The notes under the pieces: generated by a model | The model's database searches: none | Told to the model about the DNA's origin: nothing | Seen by the model: only the letters and a program-made list of their open reading frames with translations | Assembly (NCBI GenBank): GCA_030374735.1 | Contig: JASCIV010000203.1 | Span: 1-32,496, forward strand | Length of the DNA: 32,496 nt | Direction: 5' to 3' | DNA from: Gracilaria caudata | Lineage: Eukaryota > Rhodophyta > Florideophyceae > Gracilariales > Gracilariaceae | Position numbers and translations under genes: made by a program | Shown: positions 17,975-27,222 of the stretch, one piece after another | How positions within the stretch are numbered: the first letter of the stretch is position 1 | Layout of the letters: each line of letters begins with the position of its first letter

Positions 17975-18859
17975 TCACTCTCGCTCCCGCGTTGCTTCAA
18001 GCGCAACGCATCGGAACACTAGTTCTGCGGCCCGCATTCTCACGCTAACGTCAGCTTGATCAATGTCATGTCCGCCTTCAACGCTTCCCCAAACGTCTGC
18101 TTGCCACAACTCTTCAGATCGCGCAGCCTTTGCAGCCAAGTCCGCATCCAATCCATGCCACAACGCCAAAGCCACCGCCACGCTCTTCCCACACGCTGCT
18201 GCACTATCCATCGCAGCCAGTTCCAACGCATCCAATTCCACCACAATCTTCTCCACAGCTTTTACTGTTTCTTCGTCCTGTGTACCGTCCAATGCCCCTT
18301 TCACAACCCGAAAACGGATGCCCATGTCGTGCAAATGCCTGTCAACTGGTTCGAACAGTTCTTCCTGTCGCGATACTAGTTCTTGTGGGTACTCTGCGCG
18401 AAGTGCAAAAGAATCCGTATGTACATACCGCAGAATGCCTTGCTGGAAGCGTTGCATATCATGTTCAACGACGTCGAGCGCGGCGGCGACTATTCGAGTG
18501 AGTGGCATAGAAGAAGGACGAATGCGCTCCTCTTGTGCATCCCATTCATCTGCTAACGCAGTAGCTAAAACACGTGACGGAGCTATCAGCGAGTGTCGTG
18601 CTGATGTTAGCGCCGGTTTGCCATCCAGATGCACAGCAAAGCCGTTTTTGTCCTGTCCCTCCTCTTTAGGAGGACTTGAAGAAGCGGGTTCCACAGAAAC
18701 TTTCTCATAGAAGCGGCGTGGACCAAGACCGGAAGAATCCGTCATTCTTGGGGACGTTGACCTGGTTTGATCCGAAAGATGCCTTGCAAAATGCCGCCAT
18801 CCTGGCGATAATGTCCGGAAGGCCGAAAGCGTTGATCGAAGTCCTTGTGTCAATGCCAT
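17975..18859 (-). CDS. ATP12: ATP12-type F1-ATP synthase assembly factor
   Basis: ATP12 (ATPAF2 in animals) is a mitochondrial matrix chaperone that binds free F1 alpha subunits during ATP synthase assembly. The 294-residue product has an Arg/Ser-rich presequence (about residues 1-45), then the domain start RRFYEKVSVEP, GFAVHLDGKPALTSARHSLI, the hallmark ADEWDAQEERIRPSSMPLTR (103-122), DSFALRAEYPQELVSRQEEL, LDALELAAMDSAAACGKSVA and the C-terminal EELWQADVWGSVEGG. Length and motif order are normal for the family. No intron. It is convergent with the APRL-type gene (135 bases apart) and is followed upstream by DGDG-synthase paralog B on the same strand. Confidence 0.95.
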   Translation of the reverse strand: MALTQGLRSTLSAFRTLSPGWRHFARHLSDQTRSTSPRMTDSSGLGPRRFYEKVSVEPASSSPPKEEGQDKNGFAVHLDGKPALTSARHSLIAPSRVLATALADEWDAQEERIRPSSMPLTRIVAAALDVVEHDMQRFQQGILRYVHTDSFALRAEYPQELVSRQEELFEPVDRHLHDMGIRFRVVKGALDGTQDEETVKAVEKIVVELDALELAAMDSAAACGKSVAVALALWHGLDADLAAKAARSEELWQADVWGSVEGGHDIDQADVSVRMRAAELVFRCVALEATRERE

Positions 18860-19270
18860 GTGGATAGGTGGGTGCTATTGACACGGACGACGACCAGACT
18901 CGACCAGCCCAAGGTGAGCTTGAGACTTCGATTGGTGTCGGTTGATCACGGAACGCACACCTCACGATGAAGGTGTGATCTACCCATTAACAACCGAGAG
19001 CTTTTTTTTCAACTGTATATGAATAAATACATCGTTATGTGTTGATCTTTGTACGCAGTGCTCAACCCATGGGAGTCGTGCCGCAAACCATCTGCTCAAG
19101 TTCTTTTCATCGACATAGAATGCGAAGCGTCTGTGCGGTTGGCCGTACCGAAAGCCAGACACATTAGGAGAGCTATAACACTAGACCAGCCAAGTCAGAC
19201 ATAACTCTAGATACAGGAAGTTTTACTTTACAAACATGCAGCCGCTTTCATATAGGTGACTCCATTCACG
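18860..19270. other. Intergenic region between paralog B and ATP12
   Basis: About 410 bases between two minus-strand genes; it should hold the paralog B 3' UTR and the ATP12 promoter. Frames are under 90 codons. A poly-T run lies at 19003-19011. Nothing else recognised. Confidence 0.5.
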
Positions 19271-21274
19271 TCAAGGCACAGAGACTTTCTGCCCGGCTCG
19301 TCGTATCCGTTTCCGTCGCTGGCGCGCGAGCTCGCGACGCGTCTTTCTTTCCGAACGATATCGTTCCCTCACTGCATTATTGGCGGGTGGCGTGACAAGA
19401 GTTGCGCATATCGTCTTGTGGGTTAATGCCAACGCAGAGTCCACTCCAGAGCTTGTTATCGGAGCCGGAACATAAGATGCATCGTAAAACCGTTCCGTAG
19501 CCGCCTCCCATGACAATCTAAACGCGTCCTCATCAGAAAGTGGCTTAGGCTCGTTTGCCAACGCAAACTCAACCATTTGAGAAAACTCTTCCGCTGTGTT
19601 GTAGATGAGGCAGTTATCAAAGGTTGCAAAGAACTCATTACTAGGATGGTTGAGACATACCACGAATTTGCCCATTGCTAACGCCTCGGCTGTGGCAGTG
19701 CACACCACATCACTCTTCGATGGATTCACGTATACTTTGTACCGTTGCAAGTATTCAGACGCATGATCAACGACAAAGCCGTGTATCTGTACCTTGCTGA
19801 GACCATAACTGTCATGTACCGTTGCTTTCACAGCGTCCAGGTCCGGCCCTGCCCCAAAAAAGTCAATGGGCAACCGTTCCTCCGTTCTATGATAGTGCTC
19901 GTCCATCAAATCTACAAGCTGTCTATATCCTTTAGCCCACAAAACTTTTCCTAAGAAGTAAGCGCCCTTCTCAAATGGACTGCCATTTCTGGCATGTCCG
20001 ATACTGATGAACTTGTCGCGGACGCCATGGACATTGCAGGTAACCGAGTGAGGCAGCGTTTGCACCGCGTCAGACAATTTGATGACACGATGACAGTAGC
20101 TTCGGCATACCCACTTGTTCAAAAAGTTGAGAAAGAGAGCACGTTGAGGACCAAAAACGCCATGCTTCTTCGCATATTCGATGTAGTTAGTATGCACTAC
20201 ACCAACGCAAAAGTTGAATAAGCTTGTCCATCGGGCACCGGTATGGTGCCAAGTAAGATGTTCTGGTTCTTCAAGCACGCAGACGTCTCTCGGATGGTCA
20301 TCGTCAAACATGGCGGTGATATCACCAAGTGGTAGAATGGAACCGAACTCTTTCGAATAGACGCCTTCGTAAAACGCGACATTGATTTGTACATGCGGCA
20401 CTTGTTCGCGGCCCCATTGCAAAATGACCTTCTCCTGTTCACCACGTGAGGTGAATAGAGTACCCTTCGGGTAAACCTTTCGCTGGTCTTCGGGGCTCTC
20501 CAGCCAAGGTACAACAAGCGTCACATTATGGCCTTCTTTCGCAAGATACACGGCTCGAAGCAGTGGATTGACAGCAGTACCGGTCATCCATGGCAAAGCC
20601 GCAGTGGTAACGACCACGATATCCCTAGGCGCAGAGCGAAAATTGGACAGAGAGGAGTAGTCACGCGGCACTGGACTAATATCGTCCTCATCTAACACCA
20701 GTGTCCCATCGCCAGCGCCCGCTTCCAGTTCCGCGCGACGTGAAGCCCTCGGCGAACGCGTCAAAAGGAAGAGAGTGACACCAATGGTGACAGCGATGAG
20801 CGGACGGACATCGTTGGGGTCCTCTCCTTCCCACGAGTCATCACCGTCGGCAGTCTTAGAAGAGCCGTTTGAAAACACCTTGAGACCGCGTAAGGCAGCC
20901 GAAAGCCCTTCGAGCACGTCGTTCTTTCGGTCCGAGTCCGATGAATCGAGGTCAAGAGGCGAACGCAGGCCGCTCAGCACGGCGGCTGTAGCGTTCCATA
21001 TGGACGAGTTATCGGGCGAATTAGACCAATTCCATTCGGAGAACGGATTTCTCGGAGGGGTCAGCGCTTGGTCGTCATCAGGCTCATGGTCGTCATGCCC
21101 GTGACCGAACGCCGAAGCCGTGGCGTCACTGCCGCCGCGGCGTCCACCCACAAAGAGCAGCGCAGCCGCAGCGGCAGAAACGAGTGGCTTCATGAGTTGC
21201 TGAAGAATGATGCAAGAGGCGTGCGCTGGGCACGAACCGGCAAACGTGAGCTGATGCCGCCGGCCTCGGAACAT
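19271..21274 (-). CDS. Digalactosyldiacylglycerol synthase-type glycosyltransferase, paralog B
   Basis: This is the second DGD-type galactosyltransferase here, 667 residues from the ATG at 21274 (or 640 from M28 at 21193). The catalytic domain (about 217-615) carries the same marks as paralog A: IVVVTTAALPWMTGTAVNP, LVVPWLESPEDQ, LEEPEHLTWHHTG, VGVVHTNYIEYAKK, CNVHGVRDKF, GAYFLGKVLWAKGYRQLV and SDVVCTATAEALAMGKFVVC. The N-terminal 215 residues differ: an Ala/Val-rich segment at 31-43, a His/Asp-rich acidic stretch (GHGHDDHEPDDD), a long Ser/Asp linker and a hydrophobic segment at 159-172. The extra N-domain recalls plant DGD1 having an extension that DGD2 lacks, but I see no sequence match to DGD1's. 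The tail is strongly basic (RKTRRELARQRRKRIRRAG). DGDG synthesis on plastid envelopes is expected. Confidence 0.88.
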   Translation of the reverse strand: MFRGRRHQLTFAGSCPAHASCIILQQLMKPLVSAAAAALLFVGGRRGGSDATASAFGHGHDDHEPDDDQALTPPRNPFSEWNWSNSPDNSSIWNATAAVLSGLRSPLDLDSSDSDRKNDVLEGLSAALRGLKVFSNGSSKTADGDDSWEGEDPNDVRPLIAVTIGVTLFLLTRSPRASRRAELEAGAGDGTLVLDEDDISPVPRDYSSLSNFRSAPRDIVVVTTAALPWMTGTAVNPLLRAVYLAKEGHNVTLVVPWLESPEDQRKVYPKGTLFTSRGEQEKVILQWGREQVPHVQINVAFYEGVYSKEFGSILPLGDITAMFDDDHPRDVCVLEEPEHLTWHHTGARWTSLFNFCVGVVHTNYIEYAKKHGVFGPQRALFLNFLNKWVCRSYCHRVIKLSDAVQTLPHSVTCNVHGVRDKFISIGHARNGSPFEKGAYFLGKVLWAKGYRQLVDLMDEHYHRTEERLPIDFFGAGPDLDAVKATVHDSYGLSKVQIHGFVVDHASEYLQRYKVYVNPSKSDVVCTATAEALAMGKFVVCLNHPSNEFFATFDNCLIYNTAEEFSQMVEFALANEPKPLSDEDAFRLSWEAATERFYDASYVPAPITSSGVDSALALTHKTICATLVTPPANNAVRERYRSERKTRRELARQRRKRIRRAGQKVSVP

Positions 21275-22614
21275 GACCAGCGCGGTTGCCGTTGCGGGCT
21301 CTCAACGGCGCTTGTCGAGGTTGGCGGCGGCGCGCGCGCTCGCGCTCTGGCGCAGATGTGTGGCGAGGTGCCCGAGACACACCTTTTTGGCGGTATGTTT
21401 TGCGGCTGGCTGCTGACGACTTCGTTGTGTCGCCCATTGGCCGCGGTCCACAGCGATTCGGGCTCGCCGAGACACGTGGACCACTCGTGTCGCATCACCT
21501 ACGAAATTCATAGTTTGAATCTTGCGCGCCACAGCGCGACAGCTTGCCATCTACAGTTGAACTTCACACGACACCACGCCGTTGACTGCGCCACACATTT
21601 GCGCGCCTCGCTCTGCAGCCAGGGCATCTCTGGTACGACGGGACACAATGGGCAATTCAGCTCTCTGAGCTCTTCCGAACACAAGATCTGGAGCGGCCCG
21701 CTCCTCAACTGGTCGTATGCTTGCTGTTGGTGGCCAACAGCCAATTGAAGAACAGCATGAGGCAGATAGATTGGAAGTCACGTCACGTTATTTCGTGAGA
21801 CTTGTTGTCGCCTTGTCGCTGCTCCGCTTCTTTGTTTTGAGCCTCTCTTCCTGAAACTGGAAACGAAACTGTCGACTTGGGTAGAAATATAAAACTTTAC
21901 CTGGTCATCTTCTTTATGTCAACTGCTCTACCAGCGTCGTATATCTGCATAGCGCTAGTTCATCGTACTGAATTCACAACAGCTAGTACTCCTTGCATGA
22001 ACCAGAGAGACAAAAATTTTGGTGACTGCATTGATTTTTTTCCTTCTGGCTAACATTTGGTGAATAACGTTCATTCCACATGCACGATATGAGGGATACC
22101 CACACGTCATTCTGTTCATTGTTTTGTCCTCGTCATGAAACATGCGTTGGCAACGAAAGTATTCTTCTCTCCGTTATTTTTGCTCATTTGTTTGATACGG
22201 AAAAATGCCTTCGAAGCCTACACGTACACGTACATTTGCGTGGCCTAAGTTACGAATAGGGTTAGAACGCTCTTCCTTCAATATTACAGTCATAAACGTC
22301 AATCAGCACGTGCACTGCTAAAGTTCACGCTTTCTCTTGTTGCCGCACAATAACATTGAATTTAAAGATATGATATGGTGGAGATATGTTCACTGGCAGC
22401 AAGGCCAGTTTGTTAGCCACTCGTGCTATCGCTTCCTGCGCCTATGTTCCATCCTTCGCATATTCAAGCAGTTGCGAACCTCAACCTTGGTTCCCTCATC
22501 GTGCGTGCACATTATCCCAGAAGAATCCGTCTCTACTGTACCAAACCGTCAGCACTTTCGTCAGCTTCTCTCACATTCCCATTCGACCTGCATTTGCACG
22601 TAAAGGGTACGAAC
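21275..22614. other. Upstream region of paralog B; no supported gene
   Basis: The first ~480 bases are GC-rich with mutually overlapping long frames on both strands that have no domains and biased Arg/Ala/Cys composition; I read these as chance frames. From about 21780 the sequence turns AT-rich with stops in all frames, up to the secreted-protein gene. The region should hold the paralog B promoter. Confidence 0.45.
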
Positions 22615-23265
22615 ATGTCCCCGTCACATATGACGAGCGTGCAAGCGCCGATGAACGTTGTCAAGGCACTTGCGATCGGGTATTTTCTCACACAGCTTAT
22701 CACCGTTTCATCTTTGCCCGCACTCGCGCTACCGAAGCTGAAAGGCACTCCAAGACCATTACTTACGGTGCCAATCCCAAAGCTGCCCGATTTCCTGAAG
22801 CCCGGAAGTATACAAGGCTTCAACCCAAACCGTTTTGATCCAAGCCTGGTGCTTTCTGCGCTCATATCACCATCCCCGTCTCCTTCGCCGTCGGAGCCAC
22901 CTGTCATAATCACCTGTCTCCCCAACGGTTGCCGTGGACAAGATGGCCATCATTATCTTTGCAGGAACTATGAAATGGATATCTTGCCGCAAAACGAGAC
23001 TGACGATCCGGTACTCCTGTACACAGAGTTTGATTTCGAAGTTTACGAATACGTTGCGCAATTCCGCGCACAAGTGTCGACGGCGGCGCTGCAGTCTGGA
23101 TCTATTGGTTCCGTCCCGTGGGTTTCAACTGAGAACGATGTTTCAAAAACGTCTTGTTATGAAATAGCATTATTCGGGAATCCATTCGGTACCTGCTGCG
23201 GGCCTTGTTCTTATCTTCATGGCAACGTTCGTCCACCTCCACTGTCATGCTGTCATGCGTGCTGA
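22615..23265 (+). CDS. Secreted proline/cysteine-rich protein, unknown
   Basis: The frame is open from 22423 (GTG) with the first ATG at 22444. I favour the ATG at 22615 (216 residues), or 22651, because a hydrophobic signal peptide follows at once (VVKALAIGYFLTQLITVSSLPALA). The mature part begins Pro/Leu/Lys-rich, has a short SPSPSPSPSE spacer typical of O-glycosylated wall proteins, then a Cys-containing domain (CLPNGCRGQDGHHYLC) and a Cys-rich tail (FGTCCGPCSYL; LSCCHAC at the very C-terminus). I recognise no family. It is plausibly an extracellular-matrix or cell-surface protein. Choosing 22444 would add an unrelated-looking 57-residue N-terminus. Confidence 0.6.
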   Translation: MSPSHMTSVQAPMNVVKALAIGYFLTQLITVSSLPALALPKLKGTPRPLLTVPIPKLPDFLKPGSIQGFNPNRFDPSLVLSALISPSPSPSPSEPPVIITCLPNGCRGQDGHHYLCRNYEMDILPQNETDDPVLLYTEFDFEVYEYVAQFRAQVSTAALQSGSIGSVPWVSTENDVSKTSCYEIALFGNPFGTCCGPCSYLHGNVRPPPLSCCHAC

Positions 23266-23552
23266 GTTCGTTTGTGTGCTATATATCTCGATATCTTTCT
23301 ATCCGTCTAAGTCTCTTGCTCACGGCCTCTTATTCTGGTGTGGTAGTAAGGCTGTTCAATGATATGTGTTTCCCTCTTAAATAAGAGCTTATTCCTCGGT
23401 AGAGCCTAGACGTGCGTAACCTGTGCGTAACCCCGAAGGTACAATTATTATGAATGGATGTGTTTTGATCTGCTGCTTGGGGTGACCTTGATGAGATATT
23501 GACCCTTTCTTGAGATGAAGAACGTTTTCTTGATGCAAAATTAGTTTATTCT

Positions 23553-23926
23553 TTAACTTCTATAAGATTGGTCCTGTTGTTCTATCTGTAGACTCGTAGC
23601 CAAGAAAATTAAAAAGAAGGTGCGCCAACCCTTGGAAAGTTCAAGCACTTGCAGAATTAGGTTGGTTGTGCTGACCAAAACCAAGGGCGATGTCTGAATA
23701 CCGCATAGCATTCCAGGATTTAAAGAAATAACCGAATGCATACACTAACCTTACTAGTAAGGGAAACAACAAGAGCACAAGAACGGAGAATATAAATTGA
23801 AGTTCGTGAACATACCCTATAAAGTTTTTCGGAATAATCGGACATCTCTTCACCGAACAACATGCTGCACAGAAGTTCTAGTTCGGAGTCATAAACATCT
23901 AAATTTCTCTTTTCAACAGAAGCCAT
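23553..23926 (-). CDS. Possible two-exon small hydrophobic protein
   Basis: Tentative. Exon A (23926-23816) begins at an ATG and encodes 37 residues (MASVEKRNLDVYDSELELL...). It ends at a good donor, AGG|GTATGT. An acceptor at 23694 (GGTATTCAG|ACATCG) continues the frame for 46 residues with a hydrophobic stretch (GWRTFFLIFLATSL), giving 83 residues and a 122-nt intron. Several other minus-strand frames in 23.6-24.3 kb also encode hydrophobic stretches, so exon A may be an internal exon of a larger gene. Confidence 0.25.
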
Positions 23927-24362
23927 CCCATTACTGCGATTGTGATTGAAAGAACTATCAAAGGATTTGTGACAAGAAAAAGTCCATTACCCTGCGTTCC
24001 CTTCGAATCTTTTTTGAATAGTGTCGAAAAAGCAATCGCAGAAGAACCAACATACGGGGAATTGTTAGAATAACTGCGAGACCGGGGATCATCCTCTTGG
24101 TGTTTATGAACTGTCGTTCAACTAGCGGAACGTTCTCTCCACGTAGTTCATGGCATGGTCATACAAACACACTATAATCGGTCGACAGTAAATGCAGGGT
24201 TATTAAACCAGTCACCTCAGCAGCGATACCACGATCTTTAGAACCCCTGGCAGTATCCTTCATTCACCAGCGTTACCATTGCTGTCATAGTTTAGAAAAA
24301 TTGAGACGGCCAAAAGGATTTGAGATAGAGTTACCAGAATGAACGCGGAAGTGTTGTCAGCC

Positions 24363-25908
24363 TCAATCATTTATACAAGCGTTCATTCGAAGCCCGGACT
24401 TGCACGATTGCTTCTTGGAGGGTGCTATTGCTGCAATAACAGCACTCCAAAACAAACTCCCTATACACGTTAAGATTCCGTTATTCTTTCGCGCTTGAGA
24501 GCTCGAGCATCCATGCGGCGCACGGAAAGAATAAAGATATCTTGTCGAAAGCCAGAAGAAAGTGATGCGGAGGAACAAGTTGATTATGAACAGAAGTGTA
24601 CAAAGTGATCAAGCAGTTACCCTGTGATTTGAATGATGGGCCGTACTACCGTTGTGTCTGATGCCCCGTTTCGACCTTTTTCTTCGTTTGTCATTGCGGC
24701 AATGCCCCGAATGTTGAGGCGAACAATCGTTGCATCCTTGCGAATGAGTGACTGTGTGCCTTTCGCTCGTCGCACGTTTACTTGCGTCAGCTTCTTGTTT
24801 GTAAAGAACACAGGATCTGGATTCACTTCGATGTCCCTTGAAGCTAATCTACGTACATTTGGTTGGAGAACGGACGAACGAACGGGGCTTTTATCGGAAT
24901 ATGTGCAAACGCTAGATAACTACGTAGATGCCGTGTGTGCACCGACGGTTAGCATCCCGTTGTACTTTGACCCGTCAGAAGGGCCTTGCATCACCTGCAC
25001 TACAACGACAAACATTGCCCGAAGGCACAACACAGCTTATAAGCTTTGCCCAAAAAGAGCCTGCCACCACCCATCCACACCGGTCACACCGTCATATCTT
25101 CGTTCACTCCTTCGTTCGTACTTGGCCTTCATACTTACTGGTAGCGCGCTCGGACTCGGCGATCACTTTCGTTATCATCAGAACTCCGACCTCGGCCACT
25201 GTCTTTGTCCCCACCGTCCTCACAATCCCGAACATCGTCGCCGTCAGACTGTTCATCCCGTTCCCGACCGTCAGCGCCTCGACTCCGCTTCACACCAACT
25301 AATGACCTCCGAGAAGCACTTTCGTCATTCCGCTCCTGCGGATGATGCAGATCAATTACCCACACCAATAGAGCGCCCATCAGAGTGTGGACACTGCGCC
25401 GTGCCTCCATCACAGCTCGATGTACCTCCTTCGCATGACAGGCTAAGCACTTGCCACAAGCATTGCAGTCCTCTGCATCAGTTGTCAACCACAGGCTGAA
25501 TAAAATGAAGTCCACGTTATTAGCCGGGAACATTTTGCGCAAGAACAAGTCCCTGAACACAGTTGCAGCTTGTTCTGCCCGGCGATACTTTTCTTCCATT
25601 TCCAGGCCGTATACAACGACCATGTCAATTTCGCAGTCGCCCCTGAGACTGTCGATGCCGAGTGGTGCCGAGCTTCTGGGTCCTATCTGTATCGGTTGTA
25701 GCTGCTTGCACTCGAAGTGCACCATGCCGTCATGGATTTCGCGGCACAACTTCACGATGCGCACGAACTCACTAACTATCAATGCCAGCTCCTCGTCGGT
25801 TATCCGATTACAAAACATGTTGCAGCAGGTGAGAAGCACAGAGCGTATCGAGAGTGCGTACTCTACGAGCTCTTTCATCAAGTTTGTAACATATTCGCGC
25901 CCTTCCAT
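24363..25908 (-). CDS. Unrecognised intron-containing gene (three-exon model)
   Basis: Exon 1 (25908-25139) starts at ATG and encodes a largely helical protein with a CNACGKCLACH motif near residue 152 and a strongly charged Arg/Asp/Ser tail. Its apparent stop overlaps a consensus donor, CA|GTAAGT, so I read an intron. Continuing in phase, exon 2 is 24911-24621 (basic, PVFFTNKKLTQVNVRRAKG...), donor GG|GTAACT. Exon 3 starts at 24540 after a long pyrimidine tract and runs to 24363, including a hydrophobic ILTCIGSLFWSAVIAAIA segment. The total is 412 residues if the gene stops there; further exons may follow. I recognise no domain. Exon 1 is reasonably supported; exons 2 and 3 are inference. 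A plus-strand open frame over part of this locus (24633-25499) is taken as antisense. Confidence 0.4.
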
Positions 25909-27222
25909 TATTGCTGTGTTGGATTGGATTTTGAAGGAGCGGGGTACAAGGAGGAGAATGGAGAAGATGATTCGTTGGGGAGTACGGGGTGGTGGAGAGG
26001 GAGGGAAAGGATTGGTGGCTAACAGTTTCCAAGAAGATGGCTATATGCTGAACCGGACCGACAAGTTGCGGGCAGGGGTCGGTCGCCATACATGGGATTG
26101 CTAGACTACTTTATTTTGGACAACAGCCTTCAATTACTAGACTGAAGTAAAGCCCCTAAATAAGGCTTTCTCTCTGCAGAAAAGGATTGCTAGACATTGG
26201 ATCGCCTCACTATTGCAATATTTGTATTGCAATCCATATTGATGAAGAAGTCGGTTTTGATATCCGTATTGCTCCAGAGAGAGTGTATTGCTCTTCTGAG
26301 CGCAATACCACTTTATATTGGATGAAAGGTGCGCGAGGCGTTTGTTAGGATCTTAATTGCTAAAATCGAACAAGACACAAATCTTCTTCTCCACGAAACT
26401 AAAACTAAGCTGCTGATTGCACTGACTGTGGTGCAGATTTAACACTTAAACAGGAGGGCATTGCATCGCCGGTTGGTGTCGACGGAATTACTCGATCCTT
26501 CAGTAACTCCATTGCTTGCATAAGCACCTCTGTTTCAAAGAATTCTTATTTGCGTTGTCTTGTGGAATCAAGAAGGAAAACAACGTGGTTGCTATCTTCC
26601 CAGGAATAAGTCACTACCCTCCTATGGAAGTTCTGGCGCGAGCAGAGAAGAGATTTCGTCAACCAGCAGAACAACCGCACTAGAAATATTAACGTTGTCT
26701 ACAAATGCCCAAGTGAACAATATGAGGAACATTGCACACGTGCAACGAAAAAAGATCTTGGCCTTCTTACAAAGAGAAAACGTTGTCTAAAGTTTTACTA
26801 CAGTTTAGGAATCGAAGACTGTTGTTCACAATAAAGAAAAAGCATGTAGGGAACGTGATGGTGAAACACAGTTTCAAAATGGATCGGGTTTCATGGTGTG
26901 GTCAAATATATATGTGTATACATAAATATACATGTACGTATACGCCCACGGCAGCCTACTGCGCTAGCCTACGCCGGATTTGTAACGCAGCCGTAATTTT
27001 GTCTTCTCTACTAGGGCACGAATTCCTTCACACATTGCAGTATTGCACTGCTTTTTGATATAATTGGTATTGCTTCTTGAATTTGCTTTGGGTAACGTTC
27101 TACTTCCATTAATGCGTTCTTGTGTTGGGAACGAGGCGTGTAATATGCAATTCGTATTGGGGACTGCACGTTGAGTGCCAATGCGTTGCATTTCTATTCG
27201 GCTCATCCCTGATCAGCATTAC
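25909..27222. other. Gene-poor region with ATTGC-rich segments
   Basis: No supported gene. It has a 12-bp direct repeat GGATTGCTAGAC (26095-26106 and 26184-26195), clustered TATTGC/GCAATA motifs at about 26210-26320 and again at 27030-27075, and an alternating AT/GT stretch at about 26907-26943. The ATTGC motifs resemble those inside the neighbouring MITE, so decayed relatives of that element may be present. Confidence 0.45.
26095..26195. repeat. 12-bp direct repeat pair GGATTGCTAGAC
   Basis: Identical 12-mers at 26095-26106 and 26184-26195, 77 bases apart. The stretch between has no gene and no clear inverted termini. It could be a small duplication or the remnant of an excised element. Confidence 0.5.

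Noticed and set aside
21068..21748. 226-codon plus-strand frame and its minus-strand shadows
   Set aside because: It overlaps the start of DGDG-synthase paralog B on the other strand and has composition typical of chance frames in GC-rich DNA.
24633..25499. 288-codon plus-strand frame
   Set aside because: It lacks a domain and its second half is Pro/His/Arg-rich antisense of exon 1 of the minus-strand gene, which has better codon texture and a consensus donor. Its N-terminal part keeps some protein-like look, so antisense transcription is not fully excluded.
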